Below are positions 26,735 to 36,622 of a stretch of 64,000 nt of DNA, piece by piece. A program made the translations under genes and the position numbers. Source of the DNA: P36-A1 sp049478495 (GTDB lineage: Bacteria; Bacillota_I; Bacilli_A; JAJDGJ01); the NCBI RefSeq assembly GCF_049478495.1, contig NZ_CP168083.1, positions 248,001-312,000 of the forward strand, read 5' to 3'. A model generated the notes under the pieces. That model searched no databases. It was not told where the DNA came from and saw only the letters and a list, made by a program, of their open reading frames with translations. Positions within the stretch are counted from its first letter, which is position 1. Every line of letters begins with the position of its first letter.

Positions 26735-28141
26735 ATGAATCTAGACTTGTTTGAACAAAAGAATGATTATTGGAATAAAAAATTACTTGATTTAACAAAG
26801 AAAAATAGAATGTTGAATTATAAGAAACGTAAGACAGGAAGCTTTGAAGTAGAAGAAGAGATTAGTACTCTTTATAGAGCATTAGTAGATGATGAGAAAT
26901 GTATTGAATATTCAAATGTTCTACCTGATAAAGCAAATTATGAAGATGAAGAAAAATATAAACTAGCTAATGATAAAGTAATTACACAAAATAAGAAGTT
27001 AGAATATCTTAGAAAACAAATAAGACTAGCAAATGATGAAATTGGTTTTAATATAGGATATATGACATTTGGAATGTTGAATTGGTATGAGACAAGTAGT
27101 GATGTAACTAAAGATAAACCATTACAATCACCATTAATACTTGTACCTATATTAATAGAAAGAGAAAATAGAAAGTCTTCATTTATAATTAGTAAAATAA
27201 AAACAGATGATGCTAAAATTAATCCAGTTATAATCAAGAAATTAAAAGATGATTTTGGGATTGATTTAAACAAAGATATTGAATTTAGTAGTTATAGTGA
27301 AATAGTAATAGAGTTTAAACAAAAAATAAGTCAACAAGTTAATTGGAGTATTGATGAAACTATTATAATTGATACTTTTAATTTTACTAATTTAGTAATA
27401 CAAAATGATTTAGAGACTAATAAAGAACTTCTAAAAAATAGTAAATTTATTAATGCATTGATAGATGAAGATGGTGATTTATTATATGAAGATTATAATA
27501 AACCACTAGATATTAAAAATATAGATGTAAAAAGAAAATTGCAAATCTTAGATGCTGATTCAAGTCAAGAAGAAGCTATTGAACGTGCTCGAAGAGGTGA
27601 TAGTTTTGTTTTACAAGGGCCACCAGGTACTGGTAAATCACAAACAATTACTAATATTATAGGAGATCAATTAGGTCAAGGTAAAAGAATACTGTTTGTA
27701 TCTGAAAAACAAGCTGCCTTAAATGTGGTTTATGAAAAGTTAGAAAAAAATAACTTAGCTGATTTTTGTTTAATACTTCATGATATTAAAGCTAAAAAAT
27801 CAGATATAAGAACCCAATTAAAAAATACTATGAATCTTGCAGAATCTGATTATGCAACAAGAGATGATAAAACATGGATTTATGATAAATTACAAGTTAA
27901 TATTAACTTTTTAAATGAATATGATAATATATTACATTCTACAGATCATAAATTACAAAAGTCTTTTTACTTTGTTCATGGTAAATTAGCACCTATCATA
28001 AATACTAAACTAGTCATTTTTAAGATAGATGATAAAATATTTAATTATTCATACAATCAAATACAAGGTGTCTTTGATGCTATAAAGACATTAGCTAATA
28101 CATATCTAGATAATACACAACATCATTTAAACAATAATTAG
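26735..28141 (+). CDS. DUF4011-type helicase, N-terminal part ending at in-frame amber codon
   Basis: 468 aa. It starts LDLTKKNRMLNYKKRKTG, the DUF4011 signature (WxxKLLDLTxxNRLLNF-like), followed by the SPLILVPILIERE block and an SF1 Upf1-like helicase core with Walker A LQGPPGTGKSQT (Lys301). The frame then meets TAG at 28139-28141 and continues without any shift through KSLKVDFS into the ATG at 28166. The protein as written therefore lacks the Walker B, the second RecA domain and the nuclease. TTGGAGGA gives a good start. TAG is used as a normal stop elsewhere in the window, so this is a nonsense mutation, a sequencing error or readthrough rather than a code change. Confidence 0.8.
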   Translation: MNLDLFEQKNDYWNKKLLDLTKKNRMLNYKKRKTGSFEVEEEISTLYRALVDDEKCIEYSNVLPDKANYEDEEKYKLANDKVITQNKKLEYLRKQIRLANDEIGFNIGYMTFGMLNWYETSSDVTKDKPLQSPLILVPILIERENRKSSFIISKIKTDDAKINPVIIKKLKDDFGIDLNKDIEFSSYSEIVIEFKQKISQQVNWSIDETIIIDTFNFTNLVIQNDLETNKELLKNSKFINALIDEDGDLLYEDYNKPLDIKNIDVKRKLQILDADSSQEEAIERARRGDSFVLQGPPGTGKSQTITNIIGDQLGQGKRILFVSEKQAALNVVYEKLEKNNLADFCLILHDIKAKKSDIRTQLKNTMNLAESDYATRDDKTWIYDKLQVNINFLNEYDNILHSTDHKLQKSFYFVHGKLAPIINTKLVIFKIDDKIFNYSYNQIQGVFDAIKTLANTYLDNTQHHLNNN

Positions 28142-28165
28142 AAGAGTTTAAAAGTTGATTTTAGT

Positions 28166-31105
28166 ATGAGCAAGCAAGAAGAATTAAAAAATATTTTTGA
28201 AAACTATCAACAACAATTAATTGAAGCTAGTATTGCAAAGGATAGCTTAGATAAAGAATTTAAAGTTAAAATAGAAGATGAAAAACTATTATTACTATTT
28301 AATAATTTAAAAGAACTAGCTAATACTAGAGTCTATAATCCTTCTTATTCTATGTTAGATAAAGATCTAATAAATGTTATTAGTAATTTAGAAAAACTAC
28401 TAGATATTAATAAGGAATTAAATGAAACTAATGAACATATATTATCAGTTGAAAAACATATTAATGAAAAATTTGAGGATGAATTTCTTAATAAAGCTGA
28501 TGTTGAAAAGACTATAAAAATCTTAAAATATGAATATAAATCATTTATTAAAAGATTGTTTTCTAGTGATTATAAAAATATTTTTAGATCTAATAAGTTA
28601 TTAACTAAAGATTTGCAATTAAGTTATGATATCTTAGTAAAAAACTTAGAGGATTTAGCAAATAGAAACGATAATAAATCTAAGTATGCAAAACTTACAA
28701 ATGATAAAGAATTGTTAATCAAATCAATAACTACTACTTTAGAGATAGATGGCTATGATTTTGAAAAAGTTGAAGAGTTATATCAAACAATACTATGGCT
28801 TAATAATTTAAAAAATATTGTATATGTAAACAATCAATATATTGTTTACAATGAAATATTAGAAAATATTGTAAATAATGAAATGATTGATTGGGATAAT
28901 ATTGAATCTTTAGTTAATAATAAAATTACTACAAGTAATAATGTTGTAGTAACAAGTGAAATCATAAAGAATAATTTTGATAATCTTGATAGTTATGATG
29001 ATGAACAATTGCTTTACTTTATAAAATCTTTAGATTTTAATACTTGGGTTGAATATAAAGACTATGTTCAATCTAAAAGACATTTATTGAATAATTATAA
29101 TTTAAATGACTTTATAGATAAAATAGAATCAGATTGTTTTCTTAAAGAAGATATTTTAAATATCTTTAAGAAAAGGTTTTATTTTTTATTTTTAGAAAGA
29201 GAAGCTAAATATGACTTTTTAAGAAATAAATCTCATAGTTTCTTAAATCAAGATATAGTTAGCTTTAAAGAGAATGATAAAAATACATTTAAATTATCAA
29301 AAGAAAAGATAAGATTAAACTTGTTAAAGGCACTTCCTAATGTTAATGAAAATAACTGTGGTGGAGAGATGCAAATATTAAAAAAAGAACTATTGAAAAA
29401 ATCAAGACAGATGTCTACTAGAAAGTTGATAGCATCTTTACCAACTTTATTACCAAGATTAAAACCTTGTATGATGATGTCTCCTTTATCAGTAAGTGCT
29501 TATTTTTCAACAAATACTGATTGGAGCATGTTTGATTTAGTAATCTTTGATGAGGCTTCACAAGTTAAAACAGAAAGTGCTATTGCTGCAATAGCACGTG
29601 GTAAACAAATAGTAATTGCAGGTGATTCAAAACAAATGCCACCATCAGCTTTCTTTAATTCTAACAATGATGATGATCAATTAGATGACATTGTTGATTT
29701 AGAATCAATATTAGATGAATTATCAGCTAAAATACCTAACAGTTATCTTAACTGGCATTATCGTAGTAAAGATGAATCATTGATTAGTTTTTCTAATCAT
29801 AAGTTTTATGAAAAAAGATTAACTACTTTTCCTTCTAACAATATAAACAATAATAGTAATGTAACATTTAACTATGTTAAAAATGGAATATGGGAAAGTA
29901 AGCTTGGAAATGTAAATGAAGCAAAAGAAGTTGCCTTAAAAGTATATGATCATATAATTAATCATCCACATAAGTCTTTAGGTATTGTTGCTTTTGGTAT
30001 ATCACAAGCTAATCTAATAGAAGATGAAGTAATATCACTTAGAGATAATTATCCTGAAATTGAAACATTCTTTGATGAAAACAAAGATGAAGCTTTTTTT
30101 ATTAAGAATTTAGAAAATGTTCAAGGTGATGAAAGAGATGTTATTATTTTAAGTGTTGGATATGGTAGAGATTTAAATGGAAATATAAAAATGAATTTTG
30201 GACCACTTACTTCTGTTGGAGGAGAAAGAAGGTTAAATGTAGCAATTACAAGAGCTAAAGAGTATATGCATATCTTTTCTTCTATTAGATCAATAGATAT
30301 TAAAACAGATACTAATAACAATAATCGTTTAATATTCAGAGATTTCTTGGATTATACAGAAAAAGGATTACAAACATTAATTGGTTATGAAAATGTTAAT
30401 GTAGAGAATAATAAATCTTTTGATTCAAATTTAGAAGAGAATATCTATAATTACTTAATAGAGAACAACTTTGATGTTCATACTAAAGTAGGAGCATCTG
30501 ATTATAAAATAGATTTAGCTATAGTTAATCCTAAAAATAAGGATAATTATATTGTAGCAATAGAATGTGATGGTCAATCATATCATTCTTCAAAGACAGC
30601 AAGAGATAGAGACCGTTTAAGACAAGAAATACTAGAAACAAAAGGATGGTCTTATTATAGAATATATTCTACATGCTGGATTAATGATAATAACAATGAA
30701 AAAGCTAAACTATTAGAGTTTATAAACCAAACAATAAATAATTATTCTGAAGAAAAAGATAAATATATAAATAATCAAGATAACAAATATGAAGAGTCTA
30801 ATATAATAACACTAACTAAAAAGATAGATACAAGTCTACCAACTTATCATGGAAAAGATGTATATCTATTTGAAAAAAACATAAAAGATTTAGCACAAAT
30901 ACTACTAATAGCAGCTAAAACAAGAATTGGTTATGATATAGAAGGATTAATTAGAGCCGTTAATCTAGAAGTGTTTGATAAAAAAAGATTAACTGCAGGA
31001 TATAAAAAAGTATATGAAAAAGCTATGAATTATCTTATATCTAGAGAATATATTATAGTTATTAATACTACTATACATGATGTTAAAGATTTAAATATTG
31101 AGTAA
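28166..31105 (+). CDS. DUF4011-type helicase/nuclease, C-terminal part
   Basis: 979 aa from an ATG that has no ribosome site, in the same frame as the gene before it. Residues 1-330 are helical. The SF1 helicase Walker B is LVIFDEASQ (Asp462 here, 939 in fused numbering), then IVIAGDSKQMPP, the WHYRS block, VQGDERDVIILS and NVAITRAKEYMHIF, a complete AAA_12-type second RecA domain. Next is a Vsr/MTES_1575-type restriction endonuclease fold (KIDLAIV, then AIECDGQSYHSS, RDRDRLRQEIL; Asp1260 and Glu1277 in fused numbering) and a DUF3320-like end (LLIAAKTRIGYDIEGLIRAV). Fused it would be about 1456 aa, the usual size for these nucleic-acid-targeting proteins found in defence islands. Confidence 0.82.
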   Translation: MSKQEELKNIFENYQQQLIEASIAKDSLDKEFKVKIEDEKLLLLFNNLKELANTRVYNPSYSMLDKDLINVISNLEKLLDINKELNETNEHILSVEKHINEKFEDEFLNKADVEKTIKILKYEYKSFIKRLFSSDYKNIFRSNKLLTKDLQLSYDILVKNLEDLANRNDNKSKYAKLTNDKELLIKSITTTLEIDGYDFEKVEELYQTILWLNNLKNIVYVNNQYIVYNEILENIVNNEMIDWDNIESLVNNKITTSNNVVVTSEIIKNNFDNLDSYDDEQLLYFIKSLDFNTWVEYKDYVQSKRHLLNNYNLNDFIDKIESDCFLKEDILNIFKKRFYFLFLEREAKYDFLRNKSHSFLNQDIVSFKENDKNTFKLSKEKIRLNLLKALPNVNENNCGGEMQILKKELLKKSRQMSTRKLIASLPTLLPRLKPCMMMSPLSVSAYFSTNTDWSMFDLVIFDEASQVKTESAIAAIARGKQIVIAGDSKQMPPSAFFNSNNDDDQLDDIVDLESILDELSAKIPNSYLNWHYRSKDESLISFSNHKFYEKRLTTFPSNNINNNSNVTFNYVKNGIWESKLGNVNEAKEVALKVYDHIINHPHKSLGIVAFGISQANLIEDEVISLRDNYPEIETFFDENKDEAFFIKNLENVQGDERDVIILSVGYGRDLNGNIKMNFGPLTSVGGERRLNVAITRAKEYMHIFSSIRSIDIKTDTNNNNRLIFRDFLDYTEKGLQTLIGYENVNVENNKSFDSNLEENIYNYLIENNFDVHTKVGASDYKIDLAIVNPKNKDNYIVAIECDGQSYHSSKTARDRDRLRQEILETKGWSYYRIYSTCWINDNNNEKAKLLEFINQTINNYSEEKDKYINNQDNKYEESNIITLTKKIDTSLPTYHGKDVYLFEKNIKDLAQILLIAAKTRIGYDIEGLIRAVNLEVFDKKRLTAGYKKVYEKAMNYLISREYIIVINTTIHDVKDLNIE

Positions 31106-31165
31106 TACTTATGTTAAAAAGTTAATCGTATTGATTACAATGTACTATTTTAGATTCTTTGAAAA

Positions 31166-31194
31166 AAACAATAACGTTATTGTTTATGTATAAT
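31166..31194 (+). promoter_or_regulatory. Perfect 20-bp palindrome next to -10
   Basis: AAACAATAAC is followed at once by its exact reverse complement (31166-31185), three bases before TATAAT (31189-31194). With no loop it suits a dimeric repressor site better than a terminator, placed where it would block RNA polymerase at the gene starting at 31229. Confidence 0.55.
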
Positions 31195-31228
31195 ATTGAT
31201 GTAATAAAAAAAGGAAAGGATAAGTTAT

Positions 31229-31897
31229 ATGCTTATTATGGAAACAGCAATTGAAATCACAAAGTGTGTTAAAGAAATTATAGATAGCAACTATAATGAA
31301 AAAAGAATAAAAACATTAGAGAAAAAACTTAAATTCATTCAGGAACTTAATCCGACTTTTCCAATGAAACTGTTAGATGGAATTGATGAAGACATATATT
31401 TTAGTTTTGAAAATAAATGTAGAGATTTAATGAAGAGTATTGACTATGAAAATGAGGAAAAAGTCTTTGATTTTATAATGTATCTAATAAATATATTTGT
31501 AATCGAGACAGAAAATAATGATATAGTTTATTTAAGTTGTATTAAAAGATATATCAAGGACTTTATGCAAATTAAGCCTAGTGATTTAATATTTTTTTTA
31601 AATAATACTAATACAAAAAACAATGATACTATTTTTGAAAATAATGTAATAACTAGATTTGCAAATATGGAAAGTATAAAAAAAGAAAACATCTATATGG
31701 ATTTTGCAAAATTGTATTATTGTAATTTAGAGATGGGATTAACAAGACCTAGTGTTTCAAATATAGTTGAATCTAATAAAGGTGCTGAATTACCGTACAG
31801 AATAAAAGCATGTTATAAGAATAGTGAAACAAAAAAGATATTAAAATTATATAATGACTTTCTAAATAGTAATTGGTCTGAGTATAAGGAAACGTAA
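31229..31897 (+). CDS. Protein of unknown function
   Basis: 222 aa, soluble, mostly helical by composition, no signal or membrane segment. It begins METAIEITKCVKEIIDSNY from the second Met; the AAGGAAAGGA site favours the first ATG at 31229. The middle (residues 50-160) has alternating hydrophobic and acidic helices, and the end is basic. I find no motif. It follows the helicase by 123 bases but has its own promoter with a palindromic site, so it may be regulated separately. It could be an accessory or immunity protein of the preceding island, but there is no direct evidence. Confidence 0.6.
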   Translation: MLIMETAIEITKCVKEIIDSNYNEKRIKTLEKKLKFIQELNPTFPMKLLDGIDEDIYFSFENKCRDLMKSIDYENEEKVFDFIMYLINIFVIETENNDIVYLSCIKRYIKDFMQIKPSDLIFFLNNTNTKNNDTIFENNVITRFANMESIKKENIYMDFAKLYYCNLEMGLTRPSVSNIVESNKGAELPYRIKACYKNSETKKILKLYNDFLNSNWSEYKET

Positions 31898-31948
31898 TTC
31901 TTTAGTTTAATTCTTTTGTAAAAGCAAAAAATTATTATTTCGACAAAT

Positions 31949-31986
31949 AAAAATAGCAGTGAATTTATAAAATTACTGCTATTTTT
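31949..31986 (+). terminator. Rho-independent terminator
   Basis: AAATAGCAGT pairs with ACTGCTATTT, then T. The remaining 316 bases to 32302 contain no recognisable gene; on the minus strand a weak AATAG...CTATT hairpin with T run near 32225-32255 may end the YfhO transcript. Confidence 0.85.
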
Positions 31987-32302
31987 CTGTCTGTTTTTAA
32001 GATATTTATTTTGTTATAACTGAATAAGTGAATTTTAAGGTGGTGATGTTAGTATACCGCAATCATTTACTGCTAAAAAATTTTATTTTTTTGAAAATCC
32101 AAAATATATCTTGCATAGGTAATATATGTAGTAAATATTAAATTTTACAACTTAAATAACTCGAATAAATACAATTATTATTATTATAATTTAATTTGCT
32201 ACTATGTAAAATAATGTAGAAATAAAAACAATAGTATTTAGTTCTATTATTTAGTATAAACTTTAACTTTAATATATTGAACTAATTGTATTACATTGTA
32301 CT

Positions 32303-34768
32303 TTATTTATTTCTAGTATCAACCTTTTTTTTATAACTTTGATAAATAGCAAGTGCCACAATACTAATAGCTGCAATAGTTGAGATAATTAATCCTAGAG
32401 TAAAGTCATTTCTTTTAAGAGTAATAATTATTTTATTACTACCAGCTTTAACACTTGCTCCAATAAAATGACCATTAATTTTTCTTGTGTCGACTACTTC
32501 ATCATTTACACTTATGATATAATCCTTATCATATATTATAGATGTTGCTATAAAGCCATCACTAGGCATATTTAAGTCAAATTCATACTTTTCATTAAAG
32601 TGTTCTTGATTGTTAGTAGTATTAATAACATTTTTTAATTTAACTTTATTATTAGGAATAAAGTATAACTTATAATTATTGTAATCATTAAGATTCCAAG
32701 TTGGTTTACTTATTAATTCTACATAATTTTTATTATCAAACTTATTGGAGTTAGCCATAATAACTACAGTGTCATTAGCAGGTTCATTATAAAAATTCAC
32801 AGGTCTAACACCAGTACATACATTATCAAAACAAAAATCTTGTTTAGAATTAACTTTATTCTTAGTGCTCATTTCAAAATACAGAGTACCATCTTTTAAG
32901 CCTTTAGTAGAAATAAGATTAAAGCTTTGATTCTTTCCTTTTTCAATGTTTAAGCTACCTTCTTTTATAAGATACTTAGAGCCTTCAAACTGGTAATTAT
33001 TATTATTAGTATTACTATCAACAAAAGTATCTTGTGTAATAGCTAGAATGCGATCTAGATTGTTTTTATTATCATAAAGTTGTTTATCAGATTGAACTTG
33101 ATTGTTAGTTACTCCATATATAAATGGTGTTGCATCATATGTTTTATTAGAATAATATACTTGTTTAATAGAAAATAACTTTCTGAAAATATCATTATTA
33201 TAATATCTTTCACGTTGTGTACGATTACTAAAAGTACTGCGACCTAAATTTACAAATTCATTATAAAAGATATCATAATCCTTTGTTAAGACAGAAGAGT
33301 ACAATATAGGACTGTAATGGTTAATTGCAGCATTCATATTTGTAACATTTAAAGTACGATAATAATCTGACTTAATATTATTGTCATAATAATTATCCAC
33401 TTTTTTGGTTAAAACTTTTTTATAAAAATCCTTCTTACTCATCCTTGTGCTATTTACATAAGTTGTTGATATTGCAAGTAATGGAATGAATAATATTATA
33501 CAATACTTAAGTTTGTCACCTTTATTTATTAAAAGTAAAAAAATAATTGCTTGTAGTATCATTGGAATAATAAGTATTAAACCTGAAAACCTATTTGTAT
33601 GTAGGCTAGGTACAAAAACATAACAACATGCCAAAACAATAGTAATTATTAAACTTATATTTTTATATTTAATTTTATTATCAATTATCATTGAAAATAA
33701 TAATATCAATACTAATGGAACGGCATACATATAGACTTTACGATGTGTATATTGCATGATGTTTAATAAATAATTAAAATGTCCTGATAAAAATATTATT
33801 ATTAAAGGAACAAGTAAAATTAATACATATTTTTTTTTGAAGTTTAATAAACCTAGTATAAATGCAAAAGCTGTAATTATGCCCATACCTTGGCTATAAG
33901 GACTATCAAATATTAGAAATGCTAAATTTTTTGAGTTATTCAGTATTATGGGAATACTACTACGTTTTTGACTAGATCTATTGCTAGTTATAATTGCAAA
34001 TGCTTCTGGTATAAAAACTATAGCTCCAAGCATTATACCTAAAACATAGGATAGAAGAGTTTTAAATAATAGAGTTTTAAGTTTAATACTTGCATTACTT
34101 ATATTGAAGTAATACAGTATGAATACTATTTGAGTAAAACCGATAATAAGGGCAAAGAAAAAGTTTGTATACATTATTAAAGCAACAGAGATTATAAATT
34201 TAATAATACCTTTTCCATCTACTAGATCACATAAGGCATAATATGATAAAAAAATGAAAGGAAAGTAATAGAAAAACATAAAGTGTTGCGAAAAATGCCA
34301 TAAGACACAGCCACTAAAGGCTGTAATTACAGCAAAGATAAAAGAATACCATTTTATTTTATCAACATTTGTACAGAATTTAGTGCCTAGCCTATTAAAT
34401 AGCAAATATGAAAATAAATATGTTAAGATCAATGTTGAAATTTGCATTAATTTTATTACCGTTAAAGTACTTAGACTAGGCACTAATAATGACAACATTA
34501 AGTAAGGATTTAAAAACCCATGATAATATAAATTAGCATAATCTTGAGTAGTTCCATAATTCATTGTAATAGGTTGAAATAAGTTGCCAGTTTTATAAAA
34601 TGTCTCTCTATAATAATCAATAAATCTAACATGTTGCGTTAAAAAATCACCTCTAGCTTCACCAAAAATTAATCCTCTATATTCTAGATAGCCAAAGATT
34701 GCAATAACACAAAATAAAAATATTGTAAAAAATAGATAAGAACTATACTTATTTTTAAAATTCTTCAT
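32303..34768 (-). CDS. YfhO-family membrane protein
   Basis: 821 aa. The start at 34768 is chosen for AAAGGAGAG just upstream; the frame is open 18 codons further. About 12-13 membrane helices lie in residues 1-430, with the first extracytoplasmic loop carrying GDFLTQHVRFIDYYRETF and MNYGTTQDYANLYYHG, the YfhO signature region, then a long extracytoplasmic beta-rich domain (residues about 440-790) and a last helix. In Bacillus subtilis YfhO works with CsbB in glycosylating lipoteichoic acid, so a GT-C transferase of lipid-linked sugars is likely. Its paralog is at 44558-47026. It is the only minus-strand gene in the glycan part and is divergent from galE. Confidence 0.85.
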   Translation of the reverse strand: MKNFKNKYSSYLFFTIFLFCVIAIFGYLEYRGLIFGEARGDFLTQHVRFIDYYRETFYKTGNLFQPITMNYGTTQDYANLYYHGFLNPYLMLSLLVPSLSTLTVIKLMQISTLILTYLFSYLLFNRLGTKFCTNVDKIKWYSFIFAVITAFSGCVLWHFSQHFMFFYYFPFIFLSYYALCDLVDGKGIIKFIISVALIMYTNFFFALIIGFTQIVFILYYFNISNASIKLKTLLFKTLLSYVLGIMLGAIVFIPEAFAIITSNRSSQKRSSIPIILNNSKNLAFLIFDSPYSQGMGIITAFAFILGLLNFKKKYVLILLVPLIIIFLSGHFNYLLNIMQYTHRKVYMYAVPLVLILLFSMIIDNKIKYKNISLIITIVLACCYVFVPSLHTNRFSGLILIIPMILQAIIFLLLINKGDKLKYCIILFIPLLAISTTYVNSTRMSKKDFYKKVLTKKVDNYYDNNIKSDYYRTLNVTNMNAAINHYSPILYSSVLTKDYDIFYNEFVNLGRSTFSNRTQRERYYNNDIFRKLFSIKQVYYSNKTYDATPFIYGVTNNQVQSDKQLYDNKNNLDRILAITQDTFVDSNTNNNNYQFEGSKYLIKEGSLNIEKGKNQSFNLISTKGLKDGTLYFEMSTKNKVNSKQDFCFDNVCTGVRPVNFYNEPANDTVVIMANSNKFDNKNYVELISKPTWNLNDYNNYKLYFIPNNKVKLKNVINTTNNQEHFNEKYEFDLNMPSDGFIATSIIYDKDYIISVNDEVVDTRKINGHFIGASVKAGSNKIIITLKRNDFTLGLIISTIAAISIVALAIYQSYKKKVDTRNK

Positions 34769-34912
34769 TAAACTATTCTCTCCTTTTGTAAGTATTATAA
34801 TTTCTAACTTATAGTTTAACATTATGCATAGTAGAATAATAGTTTAATTAAAGTTTTTTGTTAAAGATGTAACCAAAAAAACAAACTTTTTTAATATTTA
34901 AGTTTAACTGTA

Positions 34913-34921
34913 TGTTATAAT
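34913..34921 (+). promoter_or_regulatory. Extended -10 promoter of second galE operon
   Basis: TGTTATAAT, 40 bases before the GTG start at 34962. No clear -35. Confidence 0.6.
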
Positions 34922-34961
34922 AATAGTTGAAAATTATTTTGTTATAAATGAGGTGTTTATA

Positions 34962-35939
34962 GTGTTAATATGTGTTACAGGTGGAGCTGGGTATATAGGA
35001 TCGCATCAAGTTAGAATGTTATTAGATAATAATTATGAAGTTTTAGTTATAGACAATCTTTCAACAGGACATAGTGATGCAATTGATGAAAGAGCAATCT
35101 TTGAAAATTGTGATTTAAGAAATAAGGAAAAATTAAATAGTATATTTAAAAAATATAAAGTAGATGCAGTAATGCACTTTGCAGCATTATCTATAGTAAG
35201 TGATAGTATGAGTATTCCATTAGCTTATTACGATAACAATGTTTATGGGATGCAAATTTTATTAGATGCTATGAAAGAGAATAATATTGATAAAATAGTT
35301 TTCTCTTCAACTGCTGCAACCTATGGAATGCATGAAATTATGCCTATTACAGAAGAGTATGAAACTAAGCCAATAAATGCTTACGGTGAAACTAAACTTG
35401 CTATGGAAAAAATGGTTAAGTGGGTTGAACAAGCATATGGTATAAACTATATGGTTTTAAGATACTTTAATGTTGCAGGAGCAAGTTTAGACTCAAAATT
35501 AGGAGAAAGACATAATCCTGAAACGCATCTTATTCCTATTATTATGCAAGTAGTTAATGGTAGTAGAGAATATCTAAGTGTATATGGAAATGATTATGAT
35601 ACCCAAGATGGTAGTTGTATTAGAGATTATATTCATGTATTAGATTTATGTGATGCTCATATTCTAGCTTTAGAAAGTTTAATCAAAACTAAAAAAAGTA
35701 ATTTCTATAATCTAGGATATAATCATGGATACTCTGTATTAGAGATAATTAAAGCTACAGAGAGTGTTATTGGAAAAAAACTACCATATAAAATAGAGTC
35801 TAGAAGAAGTGGTGATCCAACAGAGTTGATTGCTTCTAATGTAAAGATAGTTAAAGATCTAAATTGGATACCTAAATATGATGATATTAATATCATTATT
35901 GAAACGGCATATAATTATGAATGTAAAGGTGTTAAATAA
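34962..35939 (+). CDS. galE: UDP-glucose 4-epimerase
   Basis: 325 aa, complete. The GTG at 34962 is preferred because TGAGGTG (34949-34955) then has correct spacing; an earlier in-frame GTG at 34953 lies inside that site. TGGAGYIGSH at the N-terminus is the NAD-binding Gly motif, Tyr141-x3-Lys145 (AYGETK) is catalytic, and RYFNVAGA and the GDPTELIAS end are as in GalE. From about 35337 to the stop it is nearly identical in DNA to the partial copy at the left window edge, while the 5' 375 bases have diverged from that copy. It begins the operon that runs to about 44.4 kb, and its stop overlaps the next ATG. Confidence 0.93.
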   Translation: MLICVTGGAGYIGSHQVRMLLDNNYEVLVIDNLSTGHSDAIDERAIFENCDLRNKEKLNSIFKKYKVDAVMHFAALSIVSDSMSIPLAYYDNNVYGMQILLDAMKENNIDKIVFSSTAATYGMHEIMPITEEYETKPINAYGETKLAMEKMVKWVEQAYGINYMVLRYFNVAGASLDSKLGERHNPETHLIPIIMQVVNGSREYLSVYGNDYDTQDGSCIRDYIHVLDLCDAHILALESLIKTKKSNFYNLGYNHGYSVLEIIKATESVIGKKLPYKIESRRSGDPTELIASNVKIVKDLNWIPKYDDINIIIETAYNYECKGVK

Positions 35940-36622
35940 TGAAACTTATTAGTGTAGTAATACCAATGTACTTTGAAGAAGCAGTAGTTGATGAAAGTTA
36001 TAAACGTTTATATAAGGTAATGGATAATTTAAATAACTATGATTATGAATTAATTTTTATAAATGATGGTAGTACTGATAATACATTACCTAAATTACTA
36101 GATATTCAAAAAGATAATAACAAAGTTAAAATAATAGATTTTTCCCGTAATTTTGGCCATTCTGCAGCTGTAAGTGCTGGTATTGATAGTGCTAAGGGGG
36201 ATGCTGTTGTTTTAATTGATGCAGACTTACAAGATCCACCAGAAGTAATAACTGAATTTATTACTAAATGGCAAGAAGAATATGATGTAGTTTATGGTAC
36301 AAGATCTAAAAGAAAAGGAGAGTCTTTATTTAAGAAACTCTCAGCTTATATGTTTTATGCTTTTTTAGATAAAATGAGTGAAATAAGAATACCTAGAAAT
36401 ACTGGTGATTTTAGATTAATGGATCGAAAGGTAGTAGAAGCTTTAAAACAAATGCCTGAAAAAAATCGCTTTGTAAGAGGAATGGTAAGCTGGGTAGGCT
36501 TTAAACAAATAGCCGTAGAGTATGAAAGAGATAAAAGATATGCTGGTAAAACTAAATATGGTTTGTTTAAAATGTTTGCTTTTGCCAATGATGCTATTAT
36601 ATCTTTTTCAGATAAGCCATTA
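35337..36622 (+). repeat. Right copy of 1.29 kb near-identical direct repeat
   Basis: It matches 170-1455 at constant offset 35,167 with about 98% identity by hand count. It spans the galE/GT2 junction and stops inside both genes. Confidence 0.9.

Noticed and set aside
28139..28141. Stop-codon reassignment (TAG read as an amino acid)
   Set aside because: TAG ends several intact genes here, such as those ending at 55581, 59262, 60898 and 63453, and only one in-frame TAG interrupts a gene.
30121..30321. Antisense frame inside the helicase gene, and similar antisense frames in galE, GT2, rnr and queA regions
   Set aside because: They are shadows of strongly motif-supported genes, with no ribosome sites and low-complexity hydrophobic content.
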